DNA of 64,000 nt from an uncultured Tessaracoccus sp. (GTDB taxonomy: Bacteria; Actinomycetota; Actinomycetes; Propionibacteriales; Propionibacteriaceae): positions 19,521 through 83,520 of the forward strand of contig NZ_CAMYFI010000002.1 of assembly GCF_947255005.1 (NCBI RefSeq), read 5' to 3'. The translations under genes were made by a program, and so were the position numbers. The stretch's first letter is position 1. The number at the start of each line of letters is the position of its first letter. Below are positions 43,630 through 53,605 of this stretch, piece by piece. The notes beneath the pieces are model-generated. The model was not told the origin of the DNA. It ran no database searches and was given only the letters and a program-made list of their open reading frames with translations.

Positions 43630-43656
43630 CTCAAGTTGTCTCAAGTACTACTTGAG
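43630..43656. promoter_or_regulatory. Palindrome and repeated half-site upstream of ftsZ
   Basis: CTCAAGTACTACTTGAG (43640-43656) is a perfect palindrome with 7-base arms, and a further half-site CTCAAGTTG lies at 43630-43638. The element sits in the ftsQ-ftsZ gap, about 88 bases upstream of the ftsZ start. It looks like a dimer-binding operator rather than a terminator, because the arms are AT-rich and no T-tract follows. The shape resembles MerR-family boxes, but its spacing is one base longer than the SoxR consensus. Confidence 0.5.
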
Positions 43657-43675
43657 GGTTTTCTATCAGGGGTCA

Positions 43676-44392
43676 CTATTTCGTCGTCGGGTGCGTAGGT
43701 GCGGAGACATCGTATATCCTCGCGTCCACGCTCAGCAGCGCTTCGAGGACTTCTGATTTGAGCTCGGATTCGTCGGCGCTGCCCCACACGATAGACCGGC
43801 CATCTGCAACGCTCACCTCGATGCGGTCGACGGACTTGGCGCGAATCAGGGTGACCTGCTTCTTCGCAGCCTCAGGGATGTGCGTCGCGACGGTAGCCAC
43901 ATCGCGACGGATGCGGGTGTCGTCACGAGCGAGCTTCGCTTCCGGCAGCGACTTCGAACGTGCCTGGCCAGTGCGAAACTCCACTCCCTCTGCGTCAACC
44001 CACGAGAAGGCCCCGCCCTTTGCAAGCTGATAGACAGCCACGCGTTCACTCACCTGGATGCGCACCACGTTCGGGTAATCGACCTTCACCTCAGCGCTGC
44101 GCACTTCGGGAAGCTCCTCGACGCGCTTCCGGATCGCACCGGTATCAAGGCGGGCGAGCGGCACGTGGTTGGGCACCGCGGCGGCTTCCTTCACGGCGTC
44201 GCTGGTGAGCAACTGTTCACCTTCCACCACCGTTTCATCGGCAGAGAAGGTGGCGGATAGCAAGAACAACCAGACGAGAAACACCGTCAGCGCAACGGCG
44301 AAGACTCCCCCGCCCACGCCGATCCACAACCTCAAACGCCGCTTCGAGCGCTGGTCGTGGAGCGACTTCGCGAACTCCCTGGGGCTACTCAC
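43676..44392 (-). CDS. ftsQ: Cell division protein FtsQ
   Basis: The 238-residue bitopic protein has a basic N-terminus, one membrane helix (about residues 22-46), and an extracytoplasmic POTRA domain (starting about residue 50, FSADETVVEGEQLLTSDAVK) followed by the FtsQ beta domain. It links early and late divisome proteins. The GTG start overlaps the murC stop by 8 bases. Confidence 0.92.
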   Translation of the reverse strand: MSSPREFAKSLHDQRSKRRLRLWIGVGGGVFAVALTVFLVWLFLLSATFSADETVVEGEQLLTSDAVKEAAAVPNHVPLARLDTGAIRKRVEELPEVRSAEVKVDYPNVVRIQVSERVAVYQLAKGGAFSWVDAEGVEFRTGQARSKSLPEAKLARDDTRIRRDVATVATHIPEAAKKQVTLIRAKSVDRIEVSVADGRSIVWGSADESELKSEVLEALLSVDARIYDVSAPTHPTTK

Positions 44393-45821
44393 GTTGCTCC
44401 AGCAACGTCGCGAGCATCGGACCGACGAGGGTCACGTCGCCCGCGCCAAGTGTGATGACGAGGTCGCCCGGACGCGCAATGCTGTTCAGCACGTCGGGAA
44501 GCTCGTGCTTGTCCTTGACGAATCGCACATCGCGCGCACCGTGTTCGAGGGCGGCGTCGACGACGATCTGCCCGGTCACGCCGGGGATTGGATCTTCGCG
44601 GATGGCCTCAATGTCGTTGACGACGACGATGTCCGCACCCGTGAGCGCTTCTCCGAATTCGTCGCAAAAGTCGAGTGTGCGAGAGAACAGGTGCGGTTGG
44701 AAACAGGCGATGAGCCTGCCGTCCAGGCCGGTCGCCTCATTACCAGCTTCCGTCGCACGGCGCCCGGCCGCAAGCGCGGCACGGATCTCGGTCGGGTGGT
44801 GCGCATAGTCGTCGTACACACGCACGCCCGCGGTGTTTGCGACGAGCTGAAAGCGCCGCAGGGTGCCCACAAATGCGTGGAGCGCCTCGACCGCGCTGGC
44901 GTGCGACAGCCCGAGGGCGCGCCCCACCGCGTACGCCGCGGTGGCGTTTGCGAGGTTATGGTTACCCGGCACTTGCAGCTCAATGCTGCTCGAGTCATGG
45001 CCGTCGGTGATCGTCGCGACGGAGCCCGTCGCGGTGGGATGCATATCCAGGAAGCGCACTGCAGCGTCGTCCGCTTCCCCGTAGGTGACCACGTCGCGTC
45101 CCTCGGCGATGAGGCGCTCGGCGAGCGCCCGGCCGCCGTGGTCGTCGATGCCAATGATGATGGTCTCGACCTGCGGCTGCGTGGCGAACTGGTAGAAGCC
45201 CTCGGCGTAAGCGGCGGGCGTGCCCCAGTTATCGAGGTGGTCGGCCTCGACGTTCGTGATGACGACGATCTTCGTCGGGTACTGCAGGAAGGAACCGTCC
45301 GATTCGTCGGCTTCGACGACGAACGGGTCGCCGCTGCCAAGGGCCGAGCTGACGCCGGTGGTCACCAGCGGTCCACCGATCACGTAGCTCGGATTCGTTC
45401 CGACTTCGCTCAGCATCACCGCGGTCATGGCTGTGGTAGTGGTCTTACCGTGCGTACCAGTAATGGCGATGCCGGTACGTCCAAGCATGAGTGCGGCGAG
45501 CGCGGCCGAGCGATGCCAGACCCGCAGGCCCCGGCGTCGCGCCTCCATGAGTTCGATGTTACTCTCGCGCACCGCTGAGGAGATCACAACAGTCTGCACA
45601 TCGTCGGCGATATGGGCCGGATCGTGGCCCACGTACACCGTGGCGCCTGAGCATTCCAGCTCTCGCAACGCCCGTGAGTCGCTCTGGTCTGAGCCGGTGA
45701 CCTTGATGCCCAATTCGACGTAGAGCCGCGCGACACCACTCATTCCGGCCCCACCGGCGGCGATGAAATGTACGGGGCCTACATCAAAGGCCGGCTCAAC
45801 GTGGATAGGAGTGACCAGCAT
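44385..45821 (-). CDS. murC: UDP-N-acetylmuramate-L-alanine ligase
   Basis: MurC adds L-Ala to UDP-MurNAc. The 478-residue protein has the N-terminal Rossmann motif FIAAGGAGMSGVARL and the ATP-binding loop ITGTHGKTTTTAM. Conserved active-site residues include VVEADESDGSF and the DDYAHHPTEIRA segment. It starts 4 bases after murG ends and overlaps ftsQ, keeping it in the dcw transcript. Confidence 0.96.
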   Translation of the reverse strand: MLVTPIHVEPAFDVGPVHFIAAGGAGMSGVARLYVELGIKVTGSDQSDSRALRELECSGATVYVGHDPAHIADDVQTVVISSAVRESNIELMEARRRGLRVWHRSAALAALMLGRTGIAITGTHGKTTTTAMTAVMLSEVGTNPSYVIGGPLVTTGVSSALGSGDPFVVEADESDGSFLQYPTKIVVITNVEADHLDNWGTPAAYAEGFYQFATQPQVETIIIGIDDHGGRALAERLIAEGRDVVTYGEADDAAVRFLDMHPTATGSVATITDGHDSSSIELQVPGNHNLANATAAYAVGRALGLSHASAVEALHAFVGTLRRFQLVANTAGVRVYDDYAHHPTEIRAALAAGRRATEAGNEATGLDGRLIACFQPHLFSRTLDFCDEFGEALTGADIVVVNDIEAIREDPIPGVTGQIVVDAALEHGARDVRFVKDKHELPDVLNSIARPGDLVITLGAGDVTLVGPMLATLLEQRE

Positions 45822-45825
45822 GGCC

Positions 45826-46911
45826 TCATCCCTTTCTGTCGATAACCTCGAGTACGGCGCGCGCCATCACGTCGGCAGCATCAGCCGGGTACATCGCGCG
45901 CGCTCGCTCGGACATCGCTTCCAGTGTGCCTCCGGTGCGAAACAGCTCCAGCACCCGGGTGGACAGCACGTCGGCAGTCAACTCAGATTCTGGGAGCAGC
46001 ACTCCCCCGCCCGCTGCCACGAGCGCAGCCGCATTCTTGCCTTGCTCACCGTTGCCCCACGGCAGTGGAATGAAAATGACGGGGAGCCCGCTGATAGCGG
46101 TTTCCATGACGGTTCCGGCACCTGCCCGACCCACCATGAGGTCGGCGGCCGCGTAGGCGATCGCCATGTCGTCGACGAATGCCACCGGCTGGTATCGAGC
46201 CCCGGATGCATGGGTGACGGTGGGATCGTCGTCGAAATTCTTCGGGCCGAGCACGTGCAGAATCTGAATGCCTTCGGCGAGGAGCGCCTCGCGGGCTTCG
46301 ACGACCGCACGGTTGACAGCCCGGGCACCCTGCGATCCTCCGCTGACGAGTAGCGTGCGGCGATCCGGATCGAGCCCGAAGAGCTCACGCGCCTGGTTCT
46401 GGCTCACCTGCGGGTGCGTGATGCGACGATTGATGGGCATGCCAACGACCCTTGGGCTGCCAGGCATGGGGGTATCAAACGTGGTTCCGACGAAGCTCGC
46501 CCACCGAGCCCCAATCTTGTTGGCGATGCCTGGGATGTTGTTGGCTTCATGCACCAGCACCGGCACCTTCATCCAACGCGCGGCAAGGTAGACGGGGATA
46601 GAGACGTATCCGCCAAAACCGACGACGGCGTCGGCCTTCCTCGTACGGAGAATAGCCTTCGCCTCTCGCACCGCCTTGCTGAGTCGGTATGGCAGCTTGA
46701 GTAGGTCAAGGTCGGGTTTGCGGGGCAGCGGCACGGGAGTGATGAGTTCCAGGTCGAGCCCCGCCTCAGGGATGACGCGAACCTCAAGGCCGCGTGCGGT
46801 GCCCACCGCGACGAGTTCGTCGACGCCGAGCTCGGTGAGCGCCTGGGCAGTGGCGATCAGGGGCGAGGTGTGTCCGGCGGTACCCCCGCCTGCGAGGACC
46901 ACGCTGGTCAC
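45826..46911 (-). CDS. murG: UDP-N-acetylglucosamine transferase MurG
   Basis: MurG transfers GlcNAc to lipid I to make lipid II on the inner membrane face. The 361-residue GT-B protein begins VVLAGGGTAGHTSPLIATA and has the glycine-rich VSGGSQGARAVNRAV and GRAGAGTVMETAISGLP in the C-terminal domain. The GTG start overlaps the ftsW stop (GTGA). Confidence 0.96.
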   Translation of the reverse strand: MTSVVLAGGGTAGHTSPLIATAQALTELGVDELVAVGTARGLEVRVIPEAGLDLELITPVPLPRKPDLDLLKLPYRLSKAVREAKAILRTRKADAVVGFGGYVSIPVYLAARWMKVPVLVHEANNIPGIANKIGARWASFVGTTFDTPMPGSPRVVGMPINRRITHPQVSQNQARELFGLDPDRRTLLVSGGSQGARAVNRAVVEAREALLAEGIQILHVLGPKNFDDDPTVTHASGARYQPVAFVDDMAIAYAAADLMVGRAGAGTVMETAISGLPVIFIPLPWGNGEQGKNAAALVAAGGGVLLPESELTADVLSTRVLELFRTGGTLEAMSERARAMYPADAADVMARAVLEVIDRKG

Positions 46912-48149
46912 GATTCTCCCTTCGTCGCGGCCATGACGCTCGTCATGCGGGGACGTTTACTGCGCTTGCGCTTCTTGGCAGCGAGATAGCGGCGAGCCTC
47001 GGGCGTGGCTTTGGCACACGCCAGCAGCACGCCAACGCCGAGCAGGTTCGACAACAGCGCGGAGCCGCCGTAGGACAGAAACGGCAACGGGACGCCGAGC
47101 ACGGGAAGCAGGTGCAACACGACGAAGATGTTGATGATGGCCTGGGTGAGCAACCACCCGGTGATGCCGCCTGCCGCGATTCTGCCGAACACCGAATCTG
47201 AGCGCAGCGCGATCTGGAAGCCTGCAAACGCGATCAGAGCGAACGCGAGGATCACGGCGAGCACGCCGAACAGCCCGAGCTCTTCCCCAATCACCGCGAA
47301 GATGTAGTCGGTGTGGGCGGCGGTTTTCAACCCGCCCCATTTCTGTTTGCTGGCGCCGAGCCCCAGGCCCCACCAGCCGCCGGATGCCAGCGCATACAGC
47401 GCGGACATCGGTTGAGCGGCGAGGTCAGCATTCGACGCGGGGTCAAGGAAAATCTTGATGCGGTCCATGCGGTTGCCCGACCCGTACACGAGCAGACCGA
47501 CGAGAGTGGCGGCGATGATGCCGAATGGCAGCAGCAGTTTGATGGGCGTACCCACGAACCACAGCACGAGCGCCAAGATGGCGGCGACGATCATGCCGGT
47601 GCCGAGGTCTCGCCCCGCCAGCACGAGGACGAGCACAACAGCAGACAGGCACAACGGCCAAATGAGATGCCCAAGATCGTGGATGAGGTGGCGTTTGCGG
47701 TGCAGCACCGCAGCTGAGAAGACGATGACGGCGAGCTTCGCGAATTCGGAGGGCTGAATCTGGACTGGGCCGATGGCCAGCCAGTTCTGGTTTCCGAAGT
47801 TGTGCACACCCATCGGGGACACCACCAGTATGAGCAACACCGTCGCCAGCGCCCACGCCGGCCATCCGATGCGGATGAGGAGGTCGATGCTGAACTTGGA
47901 GAGCAGCCACGCCCCCAGCAACCCGACGAGGAGGAACGAGAATTGGCGGATGGCGAAGTAGTACGGGCTGTAGTCCCATCCCTGCGCCAGGGGCGCGGAG
48001 GCAGAGAGCACCATGAGCGTGCCGAGCCCAACGAGAAACCCAACGCTCGCGATGATGAACCAGTAGGGCGCCATGGGCGCGTCGACCAGTGCGCGTAGTT
48101 GAGGCCGCGTCGCGGATGTGCGCGGGCCCGGTCGGGCTTCGACAGCCAT
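46908..48149 (-). CDS. ftsW: SEDS-family septal peptidoglycan polymerase FtsW
   Basis: The 413-residue protein has about ten membrane helices and the SEDS signatures: GNQNWLAIGPVQIQPSEFAK, GLGASKQKWGGLKTAAHTDY and GVPLPFLSYGGSALLSN. FtsW polymerises glycan strands with FtsI at the septum. The ATG at 48149 has GGAAGGAAG just upstream; a GTG at 48164 is also in frame but is worse placed. It follows murD by 14 bases. Confidence 0.95.
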   Translation of the reverse strand: MAVEARPGPRTSATRPQLRALVDAPMAPYWFIIASVGFLVGLGTLMVLSASAPLAQGWDYSPYYFAIRQFSFLLVGLLGAWLLSKFSIDLLIRIGWPAWALATVLLILVVSPMGVHNFGNQNWLAIGPVQIQPSEFAKLAVIVFSAAVLHRKRHLIHDLGHLIWPLCLSAVVLVLVLAGRDLGTGMIVAAILALVLWFVGTPIKLLLPFGIIAATLVGLLVYGSGNRMDRIKIFLDPASNADLAAQPMSALYALASGGWWGLGLGASKQKWGGLKTAAHTDYIFAVIGEELGLFGVLAVILAFALIAFAGFQIALRSDSVFGRIAAGGITGWLLTQAIINIFVVLHLLPVLGVPLPFLSYGGSALLSNLLGVGVLLACAKATPEARRYLAAKKRKRSKRPRMTSVMAATKGES

Positions 48150-48163
48150 GCGGCTTCCTTCCA

Positions 48164-49618
48164 CTAGCGCGATTGTAGATACTCCTTCACCGCCGCGGCG
48201 AAGGCCTCTCCGCGTGCCGCATACCCACTGAACATGTCCAGCGAGGCTCCACCAGGAGACAGCAGCACGACATCACCGTCCGAAGCGATCTCTCCAGCCA
48301 ATCGCACCGCCTCGGCCATGACACCAGTGTCGGACGAATCGAGCACGTAGACGGGGATCTCGGGCGCGTGTCGGGCGAGCGCGTCGGCAATGACGTGGCG
48401 GTCGACGCCGATCACGATGGCTGCACGCATACGCCCCGCATGCGCGTCGATGAGTTCGTCGAAGGAAGTTCCCTTGGTTTGCCCGCCCGCGATCCACACG
48501 AAGTGGTCGAAGGCTTGCATGGCTGAGTTCGCTGCGTGGGGGTTGGTTGCTTTGGAGTCGTCGATCCAACGGATGCCATCGTGCTCCGCCACAGTGCTGA
48601 TCCGGTGCCCGCCCAGCTGCACGTCGTGCAGACCTTGAGCCACCGCTTGCGGACGTACCCCGAAGCTGCGCGCCAGCGCGGCGGCGGCGAGGGCGTTGGC
48701 GATGTTGTGGGGAGCGTGCGGCTGCACGTCGTTGACGCTCGCGACTTCGAGTGCAGACGTGGCGCGTTGCGCAACGAATGCCCTATCGACGAGGAGGTCG
48801 TCGACCACGCCCATCATCGAGCGCGCTGGGGTGCCGAGCGTGAAGCCAATGGCCCGAGCACCCTCCTGCACTTCTGCTTCCTCCACCATCCGTTCGGTGA
48901 CGGGCTCGTCGGCGTTGTACACGCACGAGTGGGTCACACGCTCGTAGATGCGGGCCTTGTCTGCTTGGTAGCGCTGGTAGCCATCGGGGCCGGCATACCA
49001 CTCGAGATGGTCTTCATGAATATTGAGCACGGCGGCGGAGTGTAGGGCGACCGTGTGTACATAGTGCAGCTGGAAGCTCGACAACTCGATCACGAACACG
49101 TCATAGTGCTCCTCGTCGAGCACGGCCTCGATGATGGGGCGCCCGATGTTGCCAACCTCAGCAACGGTGAGTCCGTCGGCCCTGAGCATCGCGGTAGTCA
49201 TCTGCGTGGTGGTGGTTTTGCCGTTGGTTCCGGTGATGCCAATCCACGGCACGGCGCGGTCGGGCTGCATCATGCGCCACGCCAGTTCGATGTCGCCCCA
49301 GACGGGGATGCCGGCGTCGTGGGCGGCGCTCAGGAGCGGAGCGTCCGGGCGCCAACCCGGCGAGGTCACGACGAGATCGGTGCCCTCCGGTAGGGATACG
49401 GTGGAGCCGGGGCCGGTGGTGACCGTCGCGCCGAGCGTGCGCAGCAGTTCGGCCTTGTCGTGGTGGCGGTCGGCTTCGTCGAGCACCGTCACGCTGGCGC
49501 CCAGCTCGAGCAGGCCGTCGGCGGCGGAGAATCCTGTCACCCCGAGTCCGGCGACGACAGCATGCACGCCTGACCAGTCGGAGAGCCGGTGCATGCCGGC
49601 CAAGCGGGTCTCGTTCAC
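48164..49618 (-). CDS. murD: UDP-N-acetylmuramoyl-L-alanine:D-glutamate ligase
   Basis: MurD adds D-Glu to UDP-MurNAc-L-Ala. The 484-residue protein has the N-terminal [20 protein letters not shown], the P-loop [14 protein letters not shown], and [11 protein letters not shown] in the C-terminal domain. The GTG at 49618 overlaps the mraY stop (GTGA) with a GT-rich purine site upstream; an ATG at 49594 is the alternative. The longer frame would lie inside mraY. Confidence 0.95.
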   Translation of the reverse strand: MNETRLAGMHRLSDWSGVHAVVAGLGVTGFSAADGLLELGASVTVLDEADRHHDKAELLRTLGATVTTGPGSTVSLPEGTDLVVTSPGWRPDAPLLSAAHDAGIPVWGDIELAWRMMQPDRAVPWIGITGTNGKTTTTQMTTAMLRADGLTVAEVGNIGRPIIEAVLDEEHYDVFVIELSSFQLHYVHTVALHSAAVLNIHEDHLEWYAGPDGYQRYQADKARIYERVTHSCVYNADEPVTERMVEEAEVQEGARAIGFTLGTPARSMMGVVDDLLVDRAFVAQRATSALEVASVNDVQPHAPHNIANALAAAALARSFGVRPQAVAQGLHDVQLGGHRISTVAEHDGIRWIDDSKATNPHAANSAMQAFDHFVWIAGGQTKGTSFDELIDAHAGRMRAAIVIGVDRHVIADALARHAPEIPVYVLDSSDTGVMAEAVRLAGEIASDGDVVLLSPGGASLDMFSGYAARGEAFAAAVKEYLQSR

Positions 49619-50685
49619 TGACCCACCACCCATTCGGCGTAGAAGATGCCGAGCGCCAAGGCCACGAACAACCCGCAGATAATCCAGAACCGGATCACGA
49701 CGGTGACCTCCTGCCACCCCTTCAGTTCAAAGTGGTGGTGGATCGGAGTCATCTTAAAGATGCGTTTGCCCTTGGTGAGCTTGAAGTACGACACCTGCAG
49801 CATCACTGAGCCTGCCTCAAGCACGAACAATAGACCGATGATCACGGCGAGCAGCTCGGTGCGCGTCATGACGGAAATACCGGCGAGCGCACCACCAATG
49901 GCGAGCGAGCCGGTGTCGCCCATGAAGATCTTGGCAGGCTTGGCATTCCACCACAAGAATCCGAAACACGCTGCCGCGAGCGAGATGGCTACCACGCCCA
50001 AGTCGTAGGGGTCGCGCACCAGGTAGCAGCGCGGGCCGGCCGTCGACGTGCGTCCGCACCACTGGTTCACCTGCCAGATGGAGATGAGGGTGTAGGCAGC
50101 GAACACCAGTGACGCGGAGCCTGCCAGCAGACCGTCGAGGCCATCGGTGAGATTCGTTGAGTTCGACCAGGCAGCGACGAGGAAGGCGATGAAGGCGATG
50201 GCTAGCAGTGTCGGCAAGGCGAGCCAGGTGATGTCGCGCAGGAAAGAAATGGCGTTGGAGCCAGGCGTTGCACCGCGTGTTCCGGGGAAATGCAGCACCG
50301 CCCAGCCAAAGATGCCACCGATCACGAACTGCCCGAGGAGTTTACCCTTCGGGGTGAGGCCCAGGCTGCGTTCCTTCGCGATCTTGGACCAGTCGTCGAG
50401 GAAGCCGAGCCCACCCATGGCGAGTGTGAGCCCAATGAGCAGCATGCCGGACAGCGTCGGCGGATTCCACAGCACCAAGTGGCTCACGAAGTACGCGAAT
50501 GTCATCGCCAGCACGATGACGAGGCCGCCCATCGTCGGGGTACCGCGTTTGACCTGATGCGAGTCCGGCCCGTCTTCACGAATGAACTGTCCGTAGCGCT
50601 TCTTGGTGAGATAGCGGATGAGCACCGGCGTCCCCACGAGGGTGAACACCATCGACAGACCTCCGGCCAACAGGATGTTGATCAC
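49615..50685 (-). CDS. mraY: Phospho-N-acetylmuramoyl-pentapeptide transferase
   Basis: MraY transfers phospho-MurNAc-pentapeptide to undecaprenyl phosphate, forming lipid I. The 356-residue membrane protein has ten helices. It contains [12 protein letters not shown], the active-site [12 protein letters not shown] with its aspartates, [16 protein letters not shown], and the HHHFELKGW loop. It overlaps murF by 4 bases (ATGA). Confidence 0.97.
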   Translation of the reverse strand: MINILLAGGLSMVFTLVGTPVLIRYLTKKRYGQFIREDGPDSHQVKRGTPTMGGLVIVLAMTFAYFVSHLVLWNPPTLSGMLLIGLTLAMGGLGFLDDWSKIAKERSLGLTPKGKLLGQFVIGGIFGWAVLHFPGTRGATPGSNAISFLRDITWLALPTLLAIAFIAFLVAAWSNSTNLTDGLDGLLAGSASLVFAAYTLISIWQVNQWCGRTSTAGPRCYLVRDPYDLGVVAISLAAACFGFLWWNAKPAKIFMGDTGSLAIGGALAGISVMTRTELLAVIIGLLFVLEAGSVMLQVSYFKLTKGKRIFKMTPIHHHFELKGWQEVTVVIRFWIICGLFVALALGIFYAEWVVGQ

Positions 50686-52103
50686 TGTGCTTCCTCCAAG
50701 GCTGCTGCGACCTGTTCGAGGCCCACGGCTCTAGATCCTTTCACGAGTACGACGTCGCCCGCGCCGGGCGCAAGGTGGCGCGCCACCTCGTCGCGAGTGG
50801 CCACGAAACATTCTGGCACGCCTTCGGCAGCACCTTCGACAATCGCTGGCGCAAACTCTCCGACAGCAATGACCTTACTGAACCCGAGGTCCGCGCAGCG
50901 TCGGCCGATGCCGACGTGAGCATCGTGGGCGTTCGCACCCAACTCAAGCATGTCGCCGAGCACCGCCGTCGCCGTCGCGCCCGGATGGGTGTCGCGGTTG
51001 AAGTCCACCATCTCCGCCACGGTGTTGAGCGCAGCGATGACGGATTCTGGGTTGGCGTTGTACGCGTCGTTGACGAGCAGTGCGCCGGAGGACAGCTCGC
51101 TGAGCGCCATGCGCCAATTCGAGCGCGCGACAGCAGCGCTGAGGGCAGCAGCGATGCGCTCCACATCCATGCCAGCGATCACGCCGACCGCAGCCGCGCT
51201 CAGGGCGTTGCCCACCTGGTGGCGGCCCACGACGCTCAGGGCGACAGGGGCGCTGCGCGTGCCCTTTTCGTCGCTCACCTCCAGTGTGAACCGAGGGCGG
51301 CTGACCGCGTCGACGGTGATGTCGCGCGCCGTCACGCGGAGGTCTCCCTCGGGCAATGCGCCCGTCCCGACCCAAGCGATGTGCGCCTTCGTCTTCGACG
51401 CCATCGCTCGCACGTGGTCGTCGTCGGCGTTGAGCACAGCCCAGCCGTCGGAGGGAAGGTCTTCAACGATCTCCGATTTCGCCCGCGCGGTCACCTCGAT
51501 TCCGCCGAACTCCCCGGCGTGCGCCGAACCGACGTTGAGGGCGACGGCGATGTCGAGCGGGACGAGTGAAGTGAGCCATTTGATGTGCCCGATGCCCCGC
51601 GCGCCCATTTCGCTGACGAGGAACCGCGTCGAGTCTGTGACACGGCAGGCGGTGAGCGGCACCCCGATCTCGTTGTTGAGGCTCCCGCTGGGAGCCACCG
51701 TTTCGCCTGCTTGTTCGAGCACCTGGAAGATGAGGTCTTTGGTGGACGTTTTCCCAGACGATCCCGTTACTCCGATCGACAGCATCCCTCGGGCACGTGC
51801 TTCCTTCACCACGCCTCTGGCAATCCAGCTGAGCGTCTGCACGGAGTCCTCGCCCAGCAGGTGCGGCACGTCGGCGTCGGTCACGTACATGCCGACGACG
51901 GCACTCGCCCCCGCTTCCTGTGCCGCCGCGGCGAATGAGTGGCCATCCACTCGCTCCCCAGGGATAGCGACGAACACTGCGCCTGGGGTGACCGCTCGGT
52001 TGTCGGTCACCACGTCGGGTCCGACGAGCACGTCGTCGCCCACCACCTCCACGGCAGCCGGCTGCATGAGTGCCACTAGTTCAGAGAGCATGCGCTGCTT
52101 CAA
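50682..52103 (-). CDS. murF: UDP-N-acetylmuramoyl-tripeptide:D-Ala-D-Ala ligase
   Basis: MurF adds D-Ala-D-Ala to the tripeptide precursor. The 473-residue protein has the P-loop GVTGSSGKTSTKDL, the SEMGARGIGHI segment, and VNDAYNANPES. The TTG at 52103 overlaps the murE stop (TTGA) and has GGAGGAACGACG directly upstream with 7-base spacing, so TTG is preferred over the ATG four codons later. Confidence 0.95.
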   Translation of the reverse strand: MKQRMLSELVALMQPAAVEVVGDDVLVGPDVVTDNRAVTPGAVFVAIPGERVDGHSFAAAAQEAGASAVVGMYVTDADVPHLLGEDSVQTLSWIARGVVKEARARGMLSIGVTGSSGKTSTKDLIFQVLEQAGETVAPSGSLNNEIGVPLTACRVTDSTRFLVSEMGARGIGHIKWLTSLVPLDIAVALNVGSAHAGEFGGIEVTARAKSEIVEDLPSDGWAVLNADDDHVRAMASKTKAHIAWVGTGALPEGDLRVTARDITVDAVSRPRFTLEVSDEKGTRSAPVALSVVGRHQVGNALSAAAVGVIAGMDVERIAAALSAAVARSNWRMALSELSSGALLVNDAYNANPESVIAALNTVAEMVDFNRDTHPGATATAVLGDMLELGANAHDAHVGIGRRCADLGFSKVIAVGEFAPAIVEGAAEGVPECFVATRDEVARHLAPGAGDVVLVKGSRAVGLEQVAAALEEAQ

Positions 52104-53605
52104 CGTCGTTCCTCCTGCATCTTCGCCCAGGCGTCGCGGGCCACCCGCACATCATCAAAGTCGATGACGCGGTCAGCCAAAATCTGTCCCTGCTCGTGCC
52201 CCTTGCCCAAAATGGCGACCACCCCGTTGCGCTCGACGTGCGCGAGCGCGTAGCAGATGGCGTCGGCACGCCCGGCCATTTCCACCACCTCGGCGCCATG
52301 CCCGTGCGCCCCTTTGAGGGTGGCAGCGCGGATGGCCGCTGGATCTTCGGTGCGCGGGTTATCGTCGGTGACTACCACTTTCTTGCTGTGGCGCGCGGCC
52401 GCTGCTCCGATGAGCGGGCGTTTCACTGGATCGCGGTCTCCCCCACAACCCATCACCGTGGTGAGGGGGCCGAGCTGCGCGAGTTCTTCGACAGCCGCCT
52501 CCACCGCCTGGGGTGTGTGCGCGAAGTCGACGACTACGAGCGGGGCGGCGTCGTCGAGGATCGCCCGCTGCATCCGGCCCGGCACCTGGGCTTGCCGTAG
52601 CCCTTCCACAGCCCGCTCTGCGTCAAACCCCGCGGCGTCGAGCATGGCGAGGGCGAGCACTGCGTCCACCATGTTGTGCATGCCGGGCAGCGCGAGTTCG
52701 ACACTGAGTGCCCGCCCATCTCGGTGCACCGTGCCTCGCGTGCCCAGCCGGCCGTGTGGTGCCACGTCGGAGAGCATCCAGTCTGCGTCGCGCGTGCCCA
52801 CTGTCGTGAGCCGCATCGCACCCTGCTGACGCACTATCTCGGCCAGCTCGGCGCCGCGTTCGTCGTCGGTCCAAATCACGGCGGCATCGGCACGTCCAGG
52901 CTCGAACAGCTTACGTTTCGCGGCGAAATACTCCTCGAGCGTGTGGTGGTAGTCGAGGTGATCTTGCCCAAGATTCGTGAATCCGACGACGTCGAAGTGC
53001 ATTCCCTGCACTCGCTCGAGCGCCAGCGCATGCGACGATACTTCCATTGCGACGGCGTTCGCACCGCGTTCGCGCATCGTGGCGAGTTGCTGCTGCAGAT
53101 CCGTCGATTCCGGAGTGGTCACCGTGGTGCTGTGAGCTTCGAGCGCAGCGCCGTCGAGGCGCGCGCCGAGGGTGCCGATGGTGCCGACCGACGAGCCCAG
53201 TGATTGCAGCGCCTGAGCGATGAGAGCAACGGTCGTTGTCTTACCATTCGTACCCGTCACTCCGAAGGAGGTGAGATGCTTCGTGGGATGCCCATAGAAG
53301 GCGGCCGCTGCGTCACCCAACGCCCGACGGGCATTGTCCACCACCACCAGCGGCACATCGATCTCGCCGGCGATCGTGGCGCCATCGGCATCCGTCAGCA
53401 CCGCTGCGGCACCCGAGGTTACCGCTTGGCTCACGAACCGGGCGCCATGCGTACGCTGGCCCGGAAGCGCGGCGTACAACCAACCAGGATGTACGTCTCT
53501 GGAATCCAGCGTGATCCCAGTAATAGCCACGTCTGCCGACGCCTCGGGCAGCAACTGCCGAAGGCGCACGGCACCGGATGAATGTGCATGCATGTCGGGC
53601 ATCAT
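52100..53605 (-). CDS. murE: UDP-N-acetylmuramoyl-tripeptide synthetase (diaminopimelate-adding)
   Basis: MurE adds the third stem-peptide residue. The 501-residue protein has [14 protein letters not shown] as P-loop and, at residues 415-418, the DNPR motif (TDDNPRTEDP). DNPR is the signature of diaminopimelate-adding enzymes rather than lysine-adding ones, so the wall should contain DAP. LL- and meso-DAP cannot be told apart from this. The start overlaps the ftsI stop (ATGA). Confidence 0.96.
   Translation of the reverse strand: MMPDMHAHSSGAVRLRQLLPEASADVAITGITLDSRDVHPGWLYAALPGQRTHGARFVSQAVTSGAAAVLTDADGATIAGEIDVPLVVVDNARRALGDAAAAFYGHPTKHLTSFGVTGTNGKTTTVALIAQALQSLGSSVGTIGTLGARLDGAALEAHSTTVTTPESTDLQQQLATMRERGANAVAMEVSSHALALERVQGMHFDVVGFTNLGQDHLDYHHTLEEYFAAKRKLFEPGRADAAVIWTDDERGAELAEIVRQQGAMRLTTVGTRDADWMLSDVAPHGRLGTRGTVHRDGRALSVELALPGMHNMVDAVLALAMLDAAGFDAERAVEGLRQAQVPGRMQRAILDDAAPLVVVDFAHTPQAVEAAVEELAQLGPLTTVMGCGGDRDPVKRPLIGAAAARHSKKVVVTDDNPRTEDPAAIRAATLKGAHGHGAEVVEMAGRADAICYALAHVERNGVVAILGKGHEQGQILADRVIDFDDVRVARDAWAKMQEERR

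Noticed and set aside
43640..43656. Classical SoxR box upstream of ftsZ
   Set aside because: The half-sites look similar, but the central spacing is one base longer than the SoxR consensus and the gene context is not redox-related.
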